Origin: Streptomyces odontomachi
Lineage (GTDB): Bacteria; Actinomycetota; Actinomycetes; Streptomycetales; Streptomycetaceae
Assembly (NCBI RefSeq): GCF_024435355.1
Contig: NZ_JAMJWG010000009.1
Span: forward strand, 62,001 to 126,000
Direction: 5' to 3'
Length of the DNA stretch: 64,000 nt
The notes beneath the pieces are model-generated. The model did not search any database. It was not told where the DNA came from and saw only the letters and a list, made by a program, of their open reading frames with translations. This document shows positions 53,927-61,839 of the stretch, one piece after another; the first letter of the stretch is position 1; each line of letters opens with the position of its first letter. The translations under genes and the position numbers were made by a program.

Positions 53927-56140
53927 CTACTCCTCGGCTAGCTCCGCCCGCTCCACCCGGACCGCGCACACCTTGAACTCCGGCATGCGGGAGACCGGAT
54001 CGAGTACCGGATTGGTCACCGTGTTGGCCCTGCCCTCGCCCGGCCAGTGGAACGGCATGAAGACGGTGTCCGCCCGGATCCCGGAACTGAGCCGGGCCGG
54101 TGCGACGGCCCGCCCGCGGCGGGAGACGACGGCCACCCGGTCGCCCTCGGCCACCCCGATCCGCGCGGCCAACCGCGGGTGGAGCTGCACGAACGGGCCC
54201 GGCGCCGCCGCGTTCAGCTCCTTGACCCGCCGGGTCTGCGCGCCCGACTGGTACTGCGCCAGTACCCGTCCGGTGGTGAGCAGCACCGGGTACGTCTCGT
54301 CCGGCTCCTCCGCAGCCGGCCGATGCGCCACCGGCACGAACCGGGCCCTCCCGTCGTCCGTCGCGAAACGCTCCAGGAAGAGGCGGGGGGTGCCGGGGTG
54401 TGCGTCCGGCGGGGGTGCCTCGCCGCCGCCGGACCCGGTGCGGGTGCGCGGAGCCGCGGCCGCGCCCGGCGGCGTTTCCGGGCAGGGCCAGAAGACGCCC
54501 TGCTCGTCCGTCAGGCGGCGGTAGCTGATGCCGGAGTAGTCCGCAGGACCGCCGGCGGACGCCCGACGGAGTTCGGCGAAGACCTCCTCCGGGTCCTCGG
54601 GGAAACCCTTCGACACACCCAGCCGGGCGGCCAGCTCCCGGAGCACGGACAGGTCGGACCGGACGTCCGGCGGCGGTGCCACCGCCCGGCGCCGCAGCAG
54701 GACCCGGCCCTCCAGGTTGGTGACCGTGCCGGTCTCCTCGGCCCACTGGGTCACCGGCAGCACCACGTCGGCCAGCGCCGCCGTCTCGGAGAGCACCACA
54801 TCGGCCACCGCCAGGAAGTCCAGGGACCGGATCCGCTCCTCCACGTGTGCGGCGCGCGGCGCGGACACCACCGGGTTGGAACCCATCACCAGCAGCGCCC
54901 GCACGTCGTCGCCCAGCGCGTCCAGCAGTTCGTAGGCGCTACGGCCGGGACCGGGCAGGCGGTCCGGGTCGACGCCCCACACCCCGGCCACATGGCGGCG
55001 GGCGGCCGGGTCGGTCAGCTTGCGGTAACCGGGCAGCTGGTCCGCCTTCTGGCCGTGCTCGCGCCCGCCCTGCCCGTTGCCCTGCCCGGTGAGGCAGCCG
55101 TAGCCGGATCGCGGACGGCCGGCGCGGCCGGTGGCGAGGCACAGGTTGATCCATGCCGCGACGGTGTCGGTGCCCTTGGACTGCTGCTCGGGCCCGCGCG
55201 CCGTGAGCACCATCGACTCCGGTGCGGTGCAGAACAGCCGCACGGCCTCCCGCAGCTGCGGTACCGGCACACCGGTGATCCGCTCCACGTACTCCGGCCA
55301 GTGCGCCATCGCCACGGCCCGGGCCTGCTCCCAACCGCTGGTGCGCGCCGCGATGAACGCCTCGTCCGTGTGACCCTCGGCCACCACCAGGTGCAGCAGC
55401 CCCAGGGCCAGCGCCAGGTCGGTGCCGGGGCGTGGCGCCAGGTGCAGGTCGGCCTGCTCGGCGGTCCTGGTGCGGCGCGGGTCGACGACGATCAGCCGTC
55501 CGCCGTTCTCCTTCAGCTCCGTGAGGTACCGCACCGCGGGCGGCATCGTCTCGGCGGGGTTGGCGCCGACCAGGATCACGCAGCCCGTGCGGGCCACGTC
55601 CGCCAGCGGAAACGGCAGCCCGCGGTCCAGGCCGAACGCCCGTTGCTGGCCGGCCGCCGCCGACGACATGCAGAACCTGCCGTTGTAGTCGATCTGCGAG
55701 GTGCCCAGCACCACCCGAGCGAACTTCCCCAGCGCATAGGCCTTCTCGTTCGTCAGCCCGCCGCCGCCGAACACCCCGCAGGCGTCCGGTCCGTGTGCCG
55801 TCCGTACCCGCGACAGCCCCTCGGCCACCCGGTCCAGCGCGTCCGGCCAGCTCGCCGGCTCCAGCTGCCCGGAGGCACCGCGCACCAGCGGCTCGGTCAG
55901 CCGGGTGGCGGGGGAGAGCAGGGCCGGGGCGGTGCGGCCCTTGCCGCAGAGCGCGCCGCGGTTCACCGGGAACTCGGTGCGCTCCAGCACCTGCACACCG
56001 CCAGATCCGGCGGAAAGGTTCATGCCGCACTGGAGGGCGCAGTACGGACAGTGGGTGGCGGTCACGGCGGGCGCGGCCGGGTGCGGCGCGGCGGGGCTGC
56101 CCGGGGTACGGGCCGGTGCGGCGGAGGTCGGCGACTGCAT
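53927..56140 (-). CDS. nasC: Assimilatory nitrate reductase catalytic subunit (molybdopterin)
   Basis: A 737-residue molybdopterin oxidoreductase of the NapA/NasA group. The N-terminal [4Fe-4S] cluster uses C31, C34, C38 and C65 (CPYCALQC and GALCGKGRT). The cofactor domains follow (GGGLTNEKAY, GANPAETMPP, QGNGQGGREHGQKADQLPG), ending in the MoCo-binding C-terminal barrel. No Tat signal is present, so it acts in the cytosol. It reduces nitrate to nitrite for NirBD. It is a separate transcript from nirBD but shares a GlnR-like site upstream. The symbol (nasC/nasA) varies by strain. Confidence 0.92.
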   Translation of the reverse strand: MQSPTSAAPARTPGSPAAPHPAAPAVTATHCPYCALQCGMNLSAGSGGVQVLERTEFPVNRGALCGKGRTAPALLSPATRLTEPLVRGASGQLEPASWPDALDRVAEGLSRVRTAHGPDACGVFGGGGLTNEKAYALGKFARVVLGTSQIDYNGRFCMSSAAAGQQRAFGLDRGLPFPLADVARTGCVILVGANPAETMPPAVRYLTELKENGGRLIVVDPRRTRTAEQADLHLAPRPGTDLALALGLLHLVVAEGHTDEAFIAARTSGWEQARAVAMAHWPEYVERITGVPVPQLREAVRLFCTAPESMVLTARGPEQQSKGTDTVAAWINLCLATGRAGRPRSGYGCLTGQGNGQGGREHGQKADQLPGYRKLTDPAARRHVAGVWGVDPDRLPGPGRSAYELLDALGDDVRALLVMGSNPVVSAPRAAHVEERIRSLDFLAVADVVLSETAALADVVLPVTQWAEETGTVTNLEGRVLLRRRAVAPPPDVRSDLSVLRELAARLGVSKGFPEDPEEVFAELRRASAGGPADYSGISYRRLTDEQGVFWPCPETPPGAAAAPRTRTGSGGGEAPPPDAHPGTPRLFLERFATDDGRARFVPVAHRPAAEEPDETYPVLLTTGRVLAQYQSGAQTRRVKELNAAAPGPFVQLHPRLAARIGVAEGDRVAVVSRRGRAVAPARLSSGIRADTVFMPFHWPGEGRANTVTNPVLDPVSRMPEFKVCAVRVERAELAEE

Positions 56141-56162
56141 AACCGCACGGTCCCCCGAACGT

Positions 56163-56189
56163 GTTACGGGCCCCGCCCGCGGGCGTTAC
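56163..56189 (-). promoter_or_regulatory. GlnR-like site ahead of nitrate reductase
   Basis: gttac at 56163-56167 and 56185-56189 are exactly 22 bases apart, 22-49 bases before the start codon, the same spacing as at 50155. The midpoint element is not conserved, so the match is partial. Confidence 0.55.
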
Positions 56190-56351
56190 GCCCGCGGTAC
56201 GCCGGGCTCCCTCTCCGGGCGCCCGGCGCGGTGAGGGCGGGGGACCCCGGTGCGGGTGCGGGACGCCTCCGCGCCCACGGCACCGTCGACGACGAGCGAC
56301 GCGGAGGTGGAAGTCCTGGCCCGTCCCGGTGCGGTCCCTGGAGCGCGCCGC

Positions 56352-56491
56352 GGGTGCCGACGGACCTGGGTGAGCGGGCGGGTGCCGCCGGACCCTGGTC
56401 AGCGGGCGGGTGCTGACGGACCCGGGTCAGCGGGCCGGTGCCGACGGACCCGGGAGAGCGGACGGGTGCCGCCCGACCGCGTGGTGGGCCG
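56352..56491. repeat. 28-bp tandem repeat array, four copies plus a partial fifth
   Basis: Copies start at 56352, 56380, 56408 and 56436, each like gggtgccgacggacctgggt with a shared agcgggc end; a decayed fifth begins at 56464. The array lies in the spacer between the SanA-like gene's stop and the nitrate reductase promoter. 28 is not a multiple of three, so it is not a coding repeat. Confidence 0.85.
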
Positions 56492-56498
56492 CCCGTCG

Positions 56499-57311
56499 TC
56501 ACCCGTCCGACGCGAGTGCCCGTGTCACCCCCTGCTCGTGCGGACCCAGGAAGTGCGGGTCGGGCTGGAAGAGCGCGTCCAGGGCGGCCTTGCCGGCCGC
56601 GAAGACCTCTCGCGTGGCGCCGTAGTACCAGGTCGTGTCGCGGACGTCGGTGACGCCGATGCCGTACGGGGCGACGCCGGCCGCACGGCACAGGGCCACC
56701 GCGCGGCGTATGTGGAACTCCTGACTGATCAGGACCGCGCGGTGCACCCCGAAGACCTTTCTGGCGCGCACGCACGAGTCCCAGGTGTCGAAGCCCGCGT
56801 AGTCGCTGACGATGCGGCGGTCGGGCACGCCGTGCCGGATCAGGTAGGCACGCATGGCGCTCGGCTCGTCGTAGTCCTTGCGGCTGTTGTCGCCGGTGAC
56901 CAGGACGACCTTGATCCGGCCGGTGCGGTACAGCTCGGCCGCGGCGTCCAGCCGGTGGGCCAGGTACGGGGACGGCTCGCCGGCCCACAGTCCGGCGCCG
57001 AAGACCAGGGCGACCTCGGTGCGCGGCACGTCCGCCGGGGTGCGCAGCCGATCGGCCGAGGTGACGAACATCCAGGTGGCCGGCAGCAGCGCCAGCACGC
57101 AGAGCCCCATGACCGCCTGCACCGCATGCCGACGGCCCGCCCGGGTACGCGGCACCCGGAGCCACGCCGACCACCGCGATCCGCCCGCCGGCGGCCGGCG
57201 CTGCCCGTCCGCCTCCTCATGCGGCCGTGCTCGCCGGCGTGTGAGCCGCGACCACCACCGCGTCGGCTGCCGCCCTTGCCGTTCGCTTCGCGCGCCCTCG
57301 ATACCTGCCAT
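56499..57311 (-). CDS. SanA/ElyC-like membrane protein (DUF218)
   Basis: A 270-residue protein. It has a basic, Arg-rich cytosolic start, one membrane helix (about residues 66-86, AVMGLCVLALLPATWMFV), and an outside DUF218 domain. The domain marks are VALVFGAGL, PSPYLAHRLDAAAELY, VLVTGDNSRKDYDEPSAM, DYAGFDTWDSCVRA and LISQEFHIRRA. SanA of E. coli affects envelope permeability and vancomycin tolerance; the catalytic role is unknown. ATG 57311 is chosen to keep a normal-length N-terminus; earlier starts only add Arg/Gly-rich sequence. Confidence 0.82.
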   Translation of the reverse strand: MAGIEGARSERQGRQPTRWWSRLTRRRARPHEEADGQRRPPAGGSRWSAWLRVPRTRAGRRHAVQAVMGLCVLALLPATWMFVTSADRLRTPADVPRTEVALVFGAGLWAGEPSPYLAHRLDAAAELYRTGRIKVVLVTGDNSRKDYDEPSAMRAYLIRHGVPDRRIVSDYAGFDTWDSCVRARKVFGVHRAVLISQEFHIRRAVALCRAAGVAPYGIGVTDVRDTTWYYGATREVFAAGKAALDALFQPDPHFLGPHEQGVTRALASDG

Positions 57312-57693
57312 ACCAGCCCCCGTGCCCCGTGCCCCGTGCCCCCGTGGTCCCCTGCGTCCCCCGAACGGCGGGTACGCGCCCGTACCCGTCCGTACGCGCC
57401 GTGCCCGCCCTGTGCCGACCGGATCCGGGCCGGCCGCCGCATCCGCCGGAGACCGACCAGCCGTGACCCACCGTAAGACATCGCACTGACAACGCCCACG
57501 CGGCCGGGCGTGCCAACGCCCGCGGGCCGGGAGACCGTCCGTCATGTGCCTCGCGTCCCGCACCGCCGCGTCACCCGCCCGGCCTCCCCCGCCCCACGGC
57601 GCGCGCCGCCGGCCACGCGCCGTGAGCCACGGGGAAAGCGCCCGTCACCGCCGTGCAACGCAACGGCAACGTGTCACGGCCACCATCAGCGGC
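57312..57693. other. Divergent spacer before cbiX
   Basis: About 380 bases without a supported gene. gtcac (57644-57648), gcaac (57655-57659) and gcaac (57666-57670) fall at 11-base steps just before cbiX and could be a weak GlnR site. No other signal was seen. Confidence 0.4.
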
Positions 57694-58599
57694 ATGACGG
57701 TCTTCCCGCCCCCGAGCTCCCGCACCGCCTCCCACGGCGGCGTGTCCACGCGTCATCCGGACGGCCCCGGGCCCGCCCTGGTCGCGGTGGCGCACGGCAG
57801 CCGGGAGCCGGCCGCCCTCACGACGGTGCGGGCGCTGCTCGACCGGGTGCGCGAGCTGCGCCCCGGCGTGCCGGTGCACCTGGGCCACATCGAGCTGAAC
57901 GAGCCGCTGCTCGCCGACACCCTCGCCGCGCTGCCGCCCGGTCCCGCGATACTGGTTCCGCTGCTGCTCAGCCGCGGCCACCACATCACCCACGACATTC
58001 CGTACGAGGCCGCTGCCGCCCCGCACCTGGACGCCCGTGTCGCCGCTCCGTTGGGTCCCCACCCGTTGCTCGCCGAGGTCCTGCACGACCGCCTGATCGA
58101 AGCGGGCTGGGCCGCCGGCGCACCGTCCGCCACACGGCACTCCTCCACCGTCCCGACCGTCCCGATCGCCCCCGGGATCGACGCCCCGCTCCGCCGTGCC
58201 CCCCGCCCGCACGACCGGGCCGTCGTGCTGGCCGCCGCGGGCTCGCGGGATCCGAACGCCGCCGTGGACGCCCGGCGCACCGCCGCCCTGCTGGCCCGGC
58301 GCCTGGGCGTGCCGGTGGTGACGGCCTACGCCTCCGCCGCCGAGCCCACCGTGCCGCAGGCGCTGCGGATGCTCGCGCTCGGCGGCTGGCGACAGACCGC
58401 GGTCGCCTCGTACTTCACCGCCCCGGGCCGGTTCGCCATGCAGTGCGCGGCGGCGTCGGCCGGCCCCGCCGCCGCCCCGCTCGGAGCGCACCCGGCGTTG
58501 GCCCGTCTCCTGTGGCACCGCTACGACGAGGCGCTCACCCTGCCCCCGAGCCAGCGCGCACGCCCCCGCCCGCGGCCACGCCGGCTCACCCCCGCCTGA
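57694..58599 (+). CDS. Sirohydrochlorin chelatase, CbiX/SirB family
   Basis: A 301-residue chelatase-like protein. The first half has VAVAHGSREPAAL and HIELNEPLLADTL, followed by LSRGHHITHDIP with the two metal-handling His; the second half repeats it (VVLAAAGSRDPNAAVDARR). It inserts Fe (or Co) into sirohydrochlorin, supplying siroheme for NirB, which explains its place near the nitrogen genes. The start is uncertain; ATG 57694 gives a short unconserved lead, and earlier ATG 57544 adds 50 low-complexity residues. Confidence 0.87.
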   Translation: MTVFPPPSSRTASHGGVSTRHPDGPGPALVAVAHGSREPAALTTVRALLDRVRELRPGVPVHLGHIELNEPLLADTLAALPPGPAILVPLLLSRGHHITHDIPYEAAAAPHLDARVAAPLGPHPLLAEVLHDRLIEAGWAAGAPSATRHSSTVPTVPIAPGIDAPLRRAPRPHDRAVVLAAAGSRDPNAAVDARRTAALLARRLGVPVVTAYASAAEPTVPQALRMLALGGWRQTAVASYFTAPGRFAMQCAAASAGPAAAPLGAHPALARLLWHRYDEALTLPPSQRARPRPRPRRLTPA

Positions 58600-58695
58600 C
58601 ACCCGGACCGCCCTCCCCATCGAGAAGCCCCACCGCGCCGGGCCGATCCGGGTGCTCTGACGCCGGGACCGGCCCGGACCGTCTACTGTCGGGTC

Positions 58696-60135
58696 ATGGC
58701 AGGCAAAGGCACCACACCGGGCACGCCGGAGGTCGCGTCCGTGAACGCCCGGCACTCCGCGTCGTATGACGCCGCGTCCTTGGAGCGCTGGGCCACCGAA
58801 CCCGACAAGCGCCCCGGACGCACCGCCTTCCAACGCGACCGCGCGCGGGTGCTGCACTCCGCCGCGCTGCGCAGGCTCGCCGGCAAGACCCAGGTCGTCA
58901 CGCCGGGCACCCGACCGCAGGCCTGGGACCCCAGCCCCCGTACCCGTCTGACGCACTCCCTGGAGTGCGCGCAGGTGGGCCGCGAGCTGGGCGCCGCGCT
59001 GGGCTGCGATCCGGACCTGGTGGAGACCGCCTGCCTCTCCCACGACCTGGGGCACCCGCCCTTCGGGCACAACGGCGAGCAGGCGCTGAACGAGGTGGCG
59101 CAGGACTGCGGTGGTTTCGAGGGCAACGCCCAGTCGCTGCGGCTGCTCACCCGCCTGGAGCCCAAACGGTTCGTGCACGCCGGCGCACTCGCGCCGCCCG
59201 GCAGCCGCCCCGACGGCGCCCCGGACGGCGAGCTGATCAGCGTCGGCCTGAACCTCACCCGTGCGGCCCTGGACGCCGCCACCAAGTACCCCTGGCCGTG
59301 CGGTGGTCACCCGACCGACCCGGCGTCCCCGAAGTTCGGCGTCTACGACGACGACCGGCCCGTCTTCGACTGGATCCGCAGGGGCGCCCCGCCGTACCGC
59401 ACCTGCTTCGAGGCCCAGGTCATGGACTGGTCGGACGACGTGGCCTACTCGGTCCACGACTTCGAGGACGGCCTGCACGCCGGGCACGTCGACCCGGGCG
59501 CGCTGCACGCCGAGCCGGAGCGCCGTGCCGTCTTCGACGTCGCGATCGGCCGCTACGTGCCCGTGGACACCGATCCCGAGGAGCTGTCCGCGGCGCTCGA
59601 CCGCCTGATGGCGCAGGACTGGTGGCCGCACGGATACGACGGTTCGGCGGTCGCGCAGGCCCGTCTGAAGGACGCGACCAGTCAACTCATCGGCCGGTTC
59701 TGCCTGGCCGCCGAGGAGGCCACGCACGCCCGGTGGGGTCCGGGCCCCGGCAGCGGCCGGCGGCACGTCCGGCAGGGCGGCCAGCAGGATTCGGCCGTCG
59801 GCCTCACCCGGTACGCCGCCGAACTCGTCGTACCGCCCGGCGCCCGCCACGAATGTGCCGTCCTCAAGGCGGTCGCCGACCTGTACGTGATGCAGCGCGA
59901 CGAGCAGGCCCGGCTCCGTGCCGACCAGCGCATCGTCGTCGCCGAACTGGCCGACGCGCTCACCGCGCGGGCACCGGACGGCCTCGATCCGCAGTTCCGC
60001 GCCATGTTCGACAGGGCAGCCGATGATCGTGCACGCAAACGCGTCATCGTTGATCAGATCGCCTCGCTCACGGATGCCTCGGCCCGCGCCCTGCACCTTC
60101 GTCTCACCGCGTCAGGTGGTATGACCATGTCCTGA
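58696..60135 (+). CDS. dgt: dGTP triphosphohydrolase-like protein
   Basis: A 479-residue HD-domain phosphohydrolase of the Dgt family (deoxyguanosinetriphosphate triphosphohydrolase). It has RLTHSLECAQVGRELG with His87 and the HD motif SHDLGHPPFGHNGE (His116, Asp117). A later MDWSDDVAYSVHDFEDG supplies the remaining metal ligand. It removes triphosphate from dGTP to control dNTP pools. In Streptomyces it lies near dnaG. ATG 58696 has no strong ribosome site in front. It is followed by a 162-base spacer and the flavoprotein gene. Confidence 0.95.
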   Translation: MAGKGTTPGTPEVASVNARHSASYDAASLERWATEPDKRPGRTAFQRDRARVLHSAALRRLAGKTQVVTPGTRPQAWDPSPRTRLTHSLECAQVGRELGAALGCDPDLVETACLSHDLGHPPFGHNGEQALNEVAQDCGGFEGNAQSLRLLTRLEPKRFVHAGALAPPGSRPDGAPDGELISVGLNLTRAALDAATKYPWPCGGHPTDPASPKFGVYDDDRPVFDWIRRGAPPYRTCFEAQVMDWSDDVAYSVHDFEDGLHAGHVDPGALHAEPERRAVFDVAIGRYVPVDTDPEELSAALDRLMAQDWWPHGYDGSAVAQARLKDATSQLIGRFCLAAEEATHARWGPGPGSGRRHVRQGGQQDSAVGLTRYAAELVVPPGARHECAVLKAVADLYVMQRDEQARLRADQRIVVAELADALTARAPDGLDPQFRAMFDRAADDRARKRVIVDQIASLTDASARALHLRLTASGGMTMS

Positions 60136-60253
60136 TATGGGCGGCTGGGCCGGCGGGCCGCGCGGGCTTGCCCCGAGGCGGCGGGTGTGATGTTCACTGG
60201 CCTGTTCGGGCCACTCCCCCTTCCGACGACAGGCAGGGTGCGGGAGGCTCGCA

Positions 60254-60275
60254 TAGTGCGCCATTAGTGCGCCAC
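60254..60275 (+). repeat. Two direct 11-bp repeats upstream of the flavoprotein gene
   Basis: tagtgcgccat (60254-60264) is followed at once by tagtgcgccac (60265-60275), 23 bases before the GTG start. It may be a regulator half-site pair or chance; it overlaps the probable promoter end. Confidence 0.55.
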
Positions 60276-60297
60276 GGTTACGAGGAGGAGGCACCAA

Positions 60298-61557
60298 GTG
60301 GTCGACGCGGATCAGACGTTCGTCATCGTCGGAGGCGGCCTGGCCGGCGCGAAGGCGGCCGAGGCGTTGCGTTCCGAGGGGTTCACCGGCCGGGTGATCC
60401 TCATCTGCGACGAGCGCGACCATCCCTACGAACGGCCACCGCTGTCCAAGGGCTACCTACAGGGCAAGGACGCACGCGACAAAGCCTTCGTCCATGACGC
60501 CGCCTGGTACGCACAGAACGACATCGAGCTGCACCTCGGCCAGACGGCCGTGGCCATCGACCGGGCGGGCAAGGCGGTCCGGCTCGGCGACGGCACCCTC
60601 GTGCACTACGACAAGCTGCTTCTGGCCACCGGCGCGGAGCCCCGCCGGCTCGACATCCCCGGCACCGGCCTGGCCGGCGTGCACCACCTGCGCCGGCTCG
60701 CCCACGCCGAGCGACTGCGCGGCGTGCTCGCCTCCCTCGGTCGTGACAACGGTCACATCGTCATCGCCGGCGGCGGCTGGATCGGCCTGGAGGTGGCCGC
60801 CGCCGCCCGTGAGTACGGCGCCGAGGTCACCATCGTGGAACCGCAGGCCAGCCCGCTGTACGGGGTGCTCGGACCCGAGGTCGGCCAGATCTTCACCGAT
60901 CTGCACGCCGAGCACGGCGTCCGCTTCCACTTCGGTGCCCGGCTCACCGAGATCGTCGGCCAGGACGGCATGGTGCTCGCGGCCCGCACCGACGACGGCG
61001 ACGAGCACCCGGCGCACGACGTGCTCGCCGCGATCGGCGCCGCCCCCCGTACCGCGCTCGCCGAGTCCGCCGGCCTCGACCTGGTCGACCGGGCGCACGG
61101 CGGCGGCATCGCCGTGGACTCCTCGTTGCGCACCTCGGACCCGGACATCTACGCGGCCGGCGACGTGGCCGCCGCCCAGCACCCGCTCTTCGGCACCCTG
61201 CGCGTCGAACACTGGGCGAACGCCCTGAACGGCGGCCCCGCCGCGGCCCGCGCCATGCTCGGCCAGGACGTCACCTACGAGCGGGTGCCGTACTTCTTCT
61301 CCGACCAGTACGACGTCGGCCTGGAGTACTCCGGCTGGGCACCGCCCGGCTCGTACGACCAGGTGGTGCTGCGCGGCGACGCACCCAAGCGCGAGTTCAT
61401 CGCGTTCTGGCTGAAGGAGGGACGCGTGCTGGCCGGTATGAACGTCAACGTGTGGGATGTCACAGACCCCATCCAACAGCTGATCCGCTCCGGCACCGAG
61501 GTGGACACCACGGCCCTGGCGGACCCGACGGTCCCGCTGGACTCCCTGGTCCCGTAA
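60298..61557 (+). CDS. Ferredoxin/rubredoxin reductase-type flavoprotein
   Basis: A 419-residue NAD(P)H oxidoreductase with FAD motif FVIVGGGLAGAKAAEALR and NAD motif IVIAGGGWIGLEVAAAA, plus the C-terminal reductase dimerisation domain (DVGLEYSGWAPPG). The FAD-binding end DIYAAGDVAAA is typical. It resembles putidaredoxin/rhodocoxin reductases that feed P450 ferredoxins. It could serve the ferredoxin at 3840, although the two are 56 kb apart. GTG 60298 follows gaggagg by about eight bases. Confidence 0.9.
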   Translation: MVDADQTFVIVGGGLAGAKAAEALRSEGFTGRVILICDERDHPYERPPLSKGYLQGKDARDKAFVHDAAWYAQNDIELHLGQTAVAIDRAGKAVRLGDGTLVHYDKLLLATGAEPRRLDIPGTGLAGVHHLRRLAHAERLRGVLASLGRDNGHIVIAGGGWIGLEVAAAAREYGAEVTIVEPQASPLYGVLGPEVGQIFTDLHAEHGVRFHFGARLTEIVGQDGMVLAARTDDGDEHPAHDVLAAIGAAPRTALAESAGLDLVDRAHGGGIAVDSSLRTSDPDIYAAGDVAAAQHPLFGTLRVEHWANALNGGPAAARAMLGQDVTYERVPYFFSDQYDVGLEYSGWAPPGSYDQVVLRGDAPKREFIAFWLKEGRVLAGMNVNVWDVTDPIQQLIRSGTEVDTTALADPTVPLDSLVP

Positions 61558-61576
61558 TGGCGTGCAGCGCCTGATA

Positions 61577-61643
61577 AGGGGCGCGGGGAACTGCGCGACC
61601 GGCCCCCACCGGCCAGTGGTCCGGACACGACAGAGACAGCCCC
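61577..61643. repeat. Intergenic repeat element, copy B
   Basis: Starts with aggggcgcggggaactgcgc and ends with the 28-bp segment 61616-61643. That segment is the reverse complement of 30363-30390 with a single mismatch. It lies between the flavoprotein stop and dnaG; the rest of this 280-base spacer shows no gene. Confidence 0.72.
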
Positions 61644-61826
61644 TTCGGGCCGGTGGCGACCTGCAAGGTCGCATCGTGGCTGGGCGCGCCCACGCGGCGG
61701 AGCCGCACATCAGCAGAGTCCCGCGCCCCCGTTGGGGACCGCACCCCGCAGGGGCACCGAGGGGGCGGGGTGCCCCACGACAAAGGGCACCACCCCACAC
61801 CCCACCACCCCCACTCCACGGCGCCG

Positions 61827-61832
61827 TAGAAT
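61827..61832 (+). promoter_or_regulatory. -10 hexamer of dnaG, suggesting leaderless mRNA
   Basis: tagaat (61827-61832) is a good sigma-70-type -10 hexamer eight bases before the dnaG GTG. Transcription starting seven or eight bases after it would put the start codon at the 5' end. There is no Shine-Dalgarno before the GTG, which agrees. Confidence 0.55.
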
Positions 61833-61839
61833 CGGCGCC

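Noticed and set aside
56352..56491. Possible CRISPR array
   Set aside because: The 28-bp units are directly adjacent with no unique spacers, and no cas genes are present.
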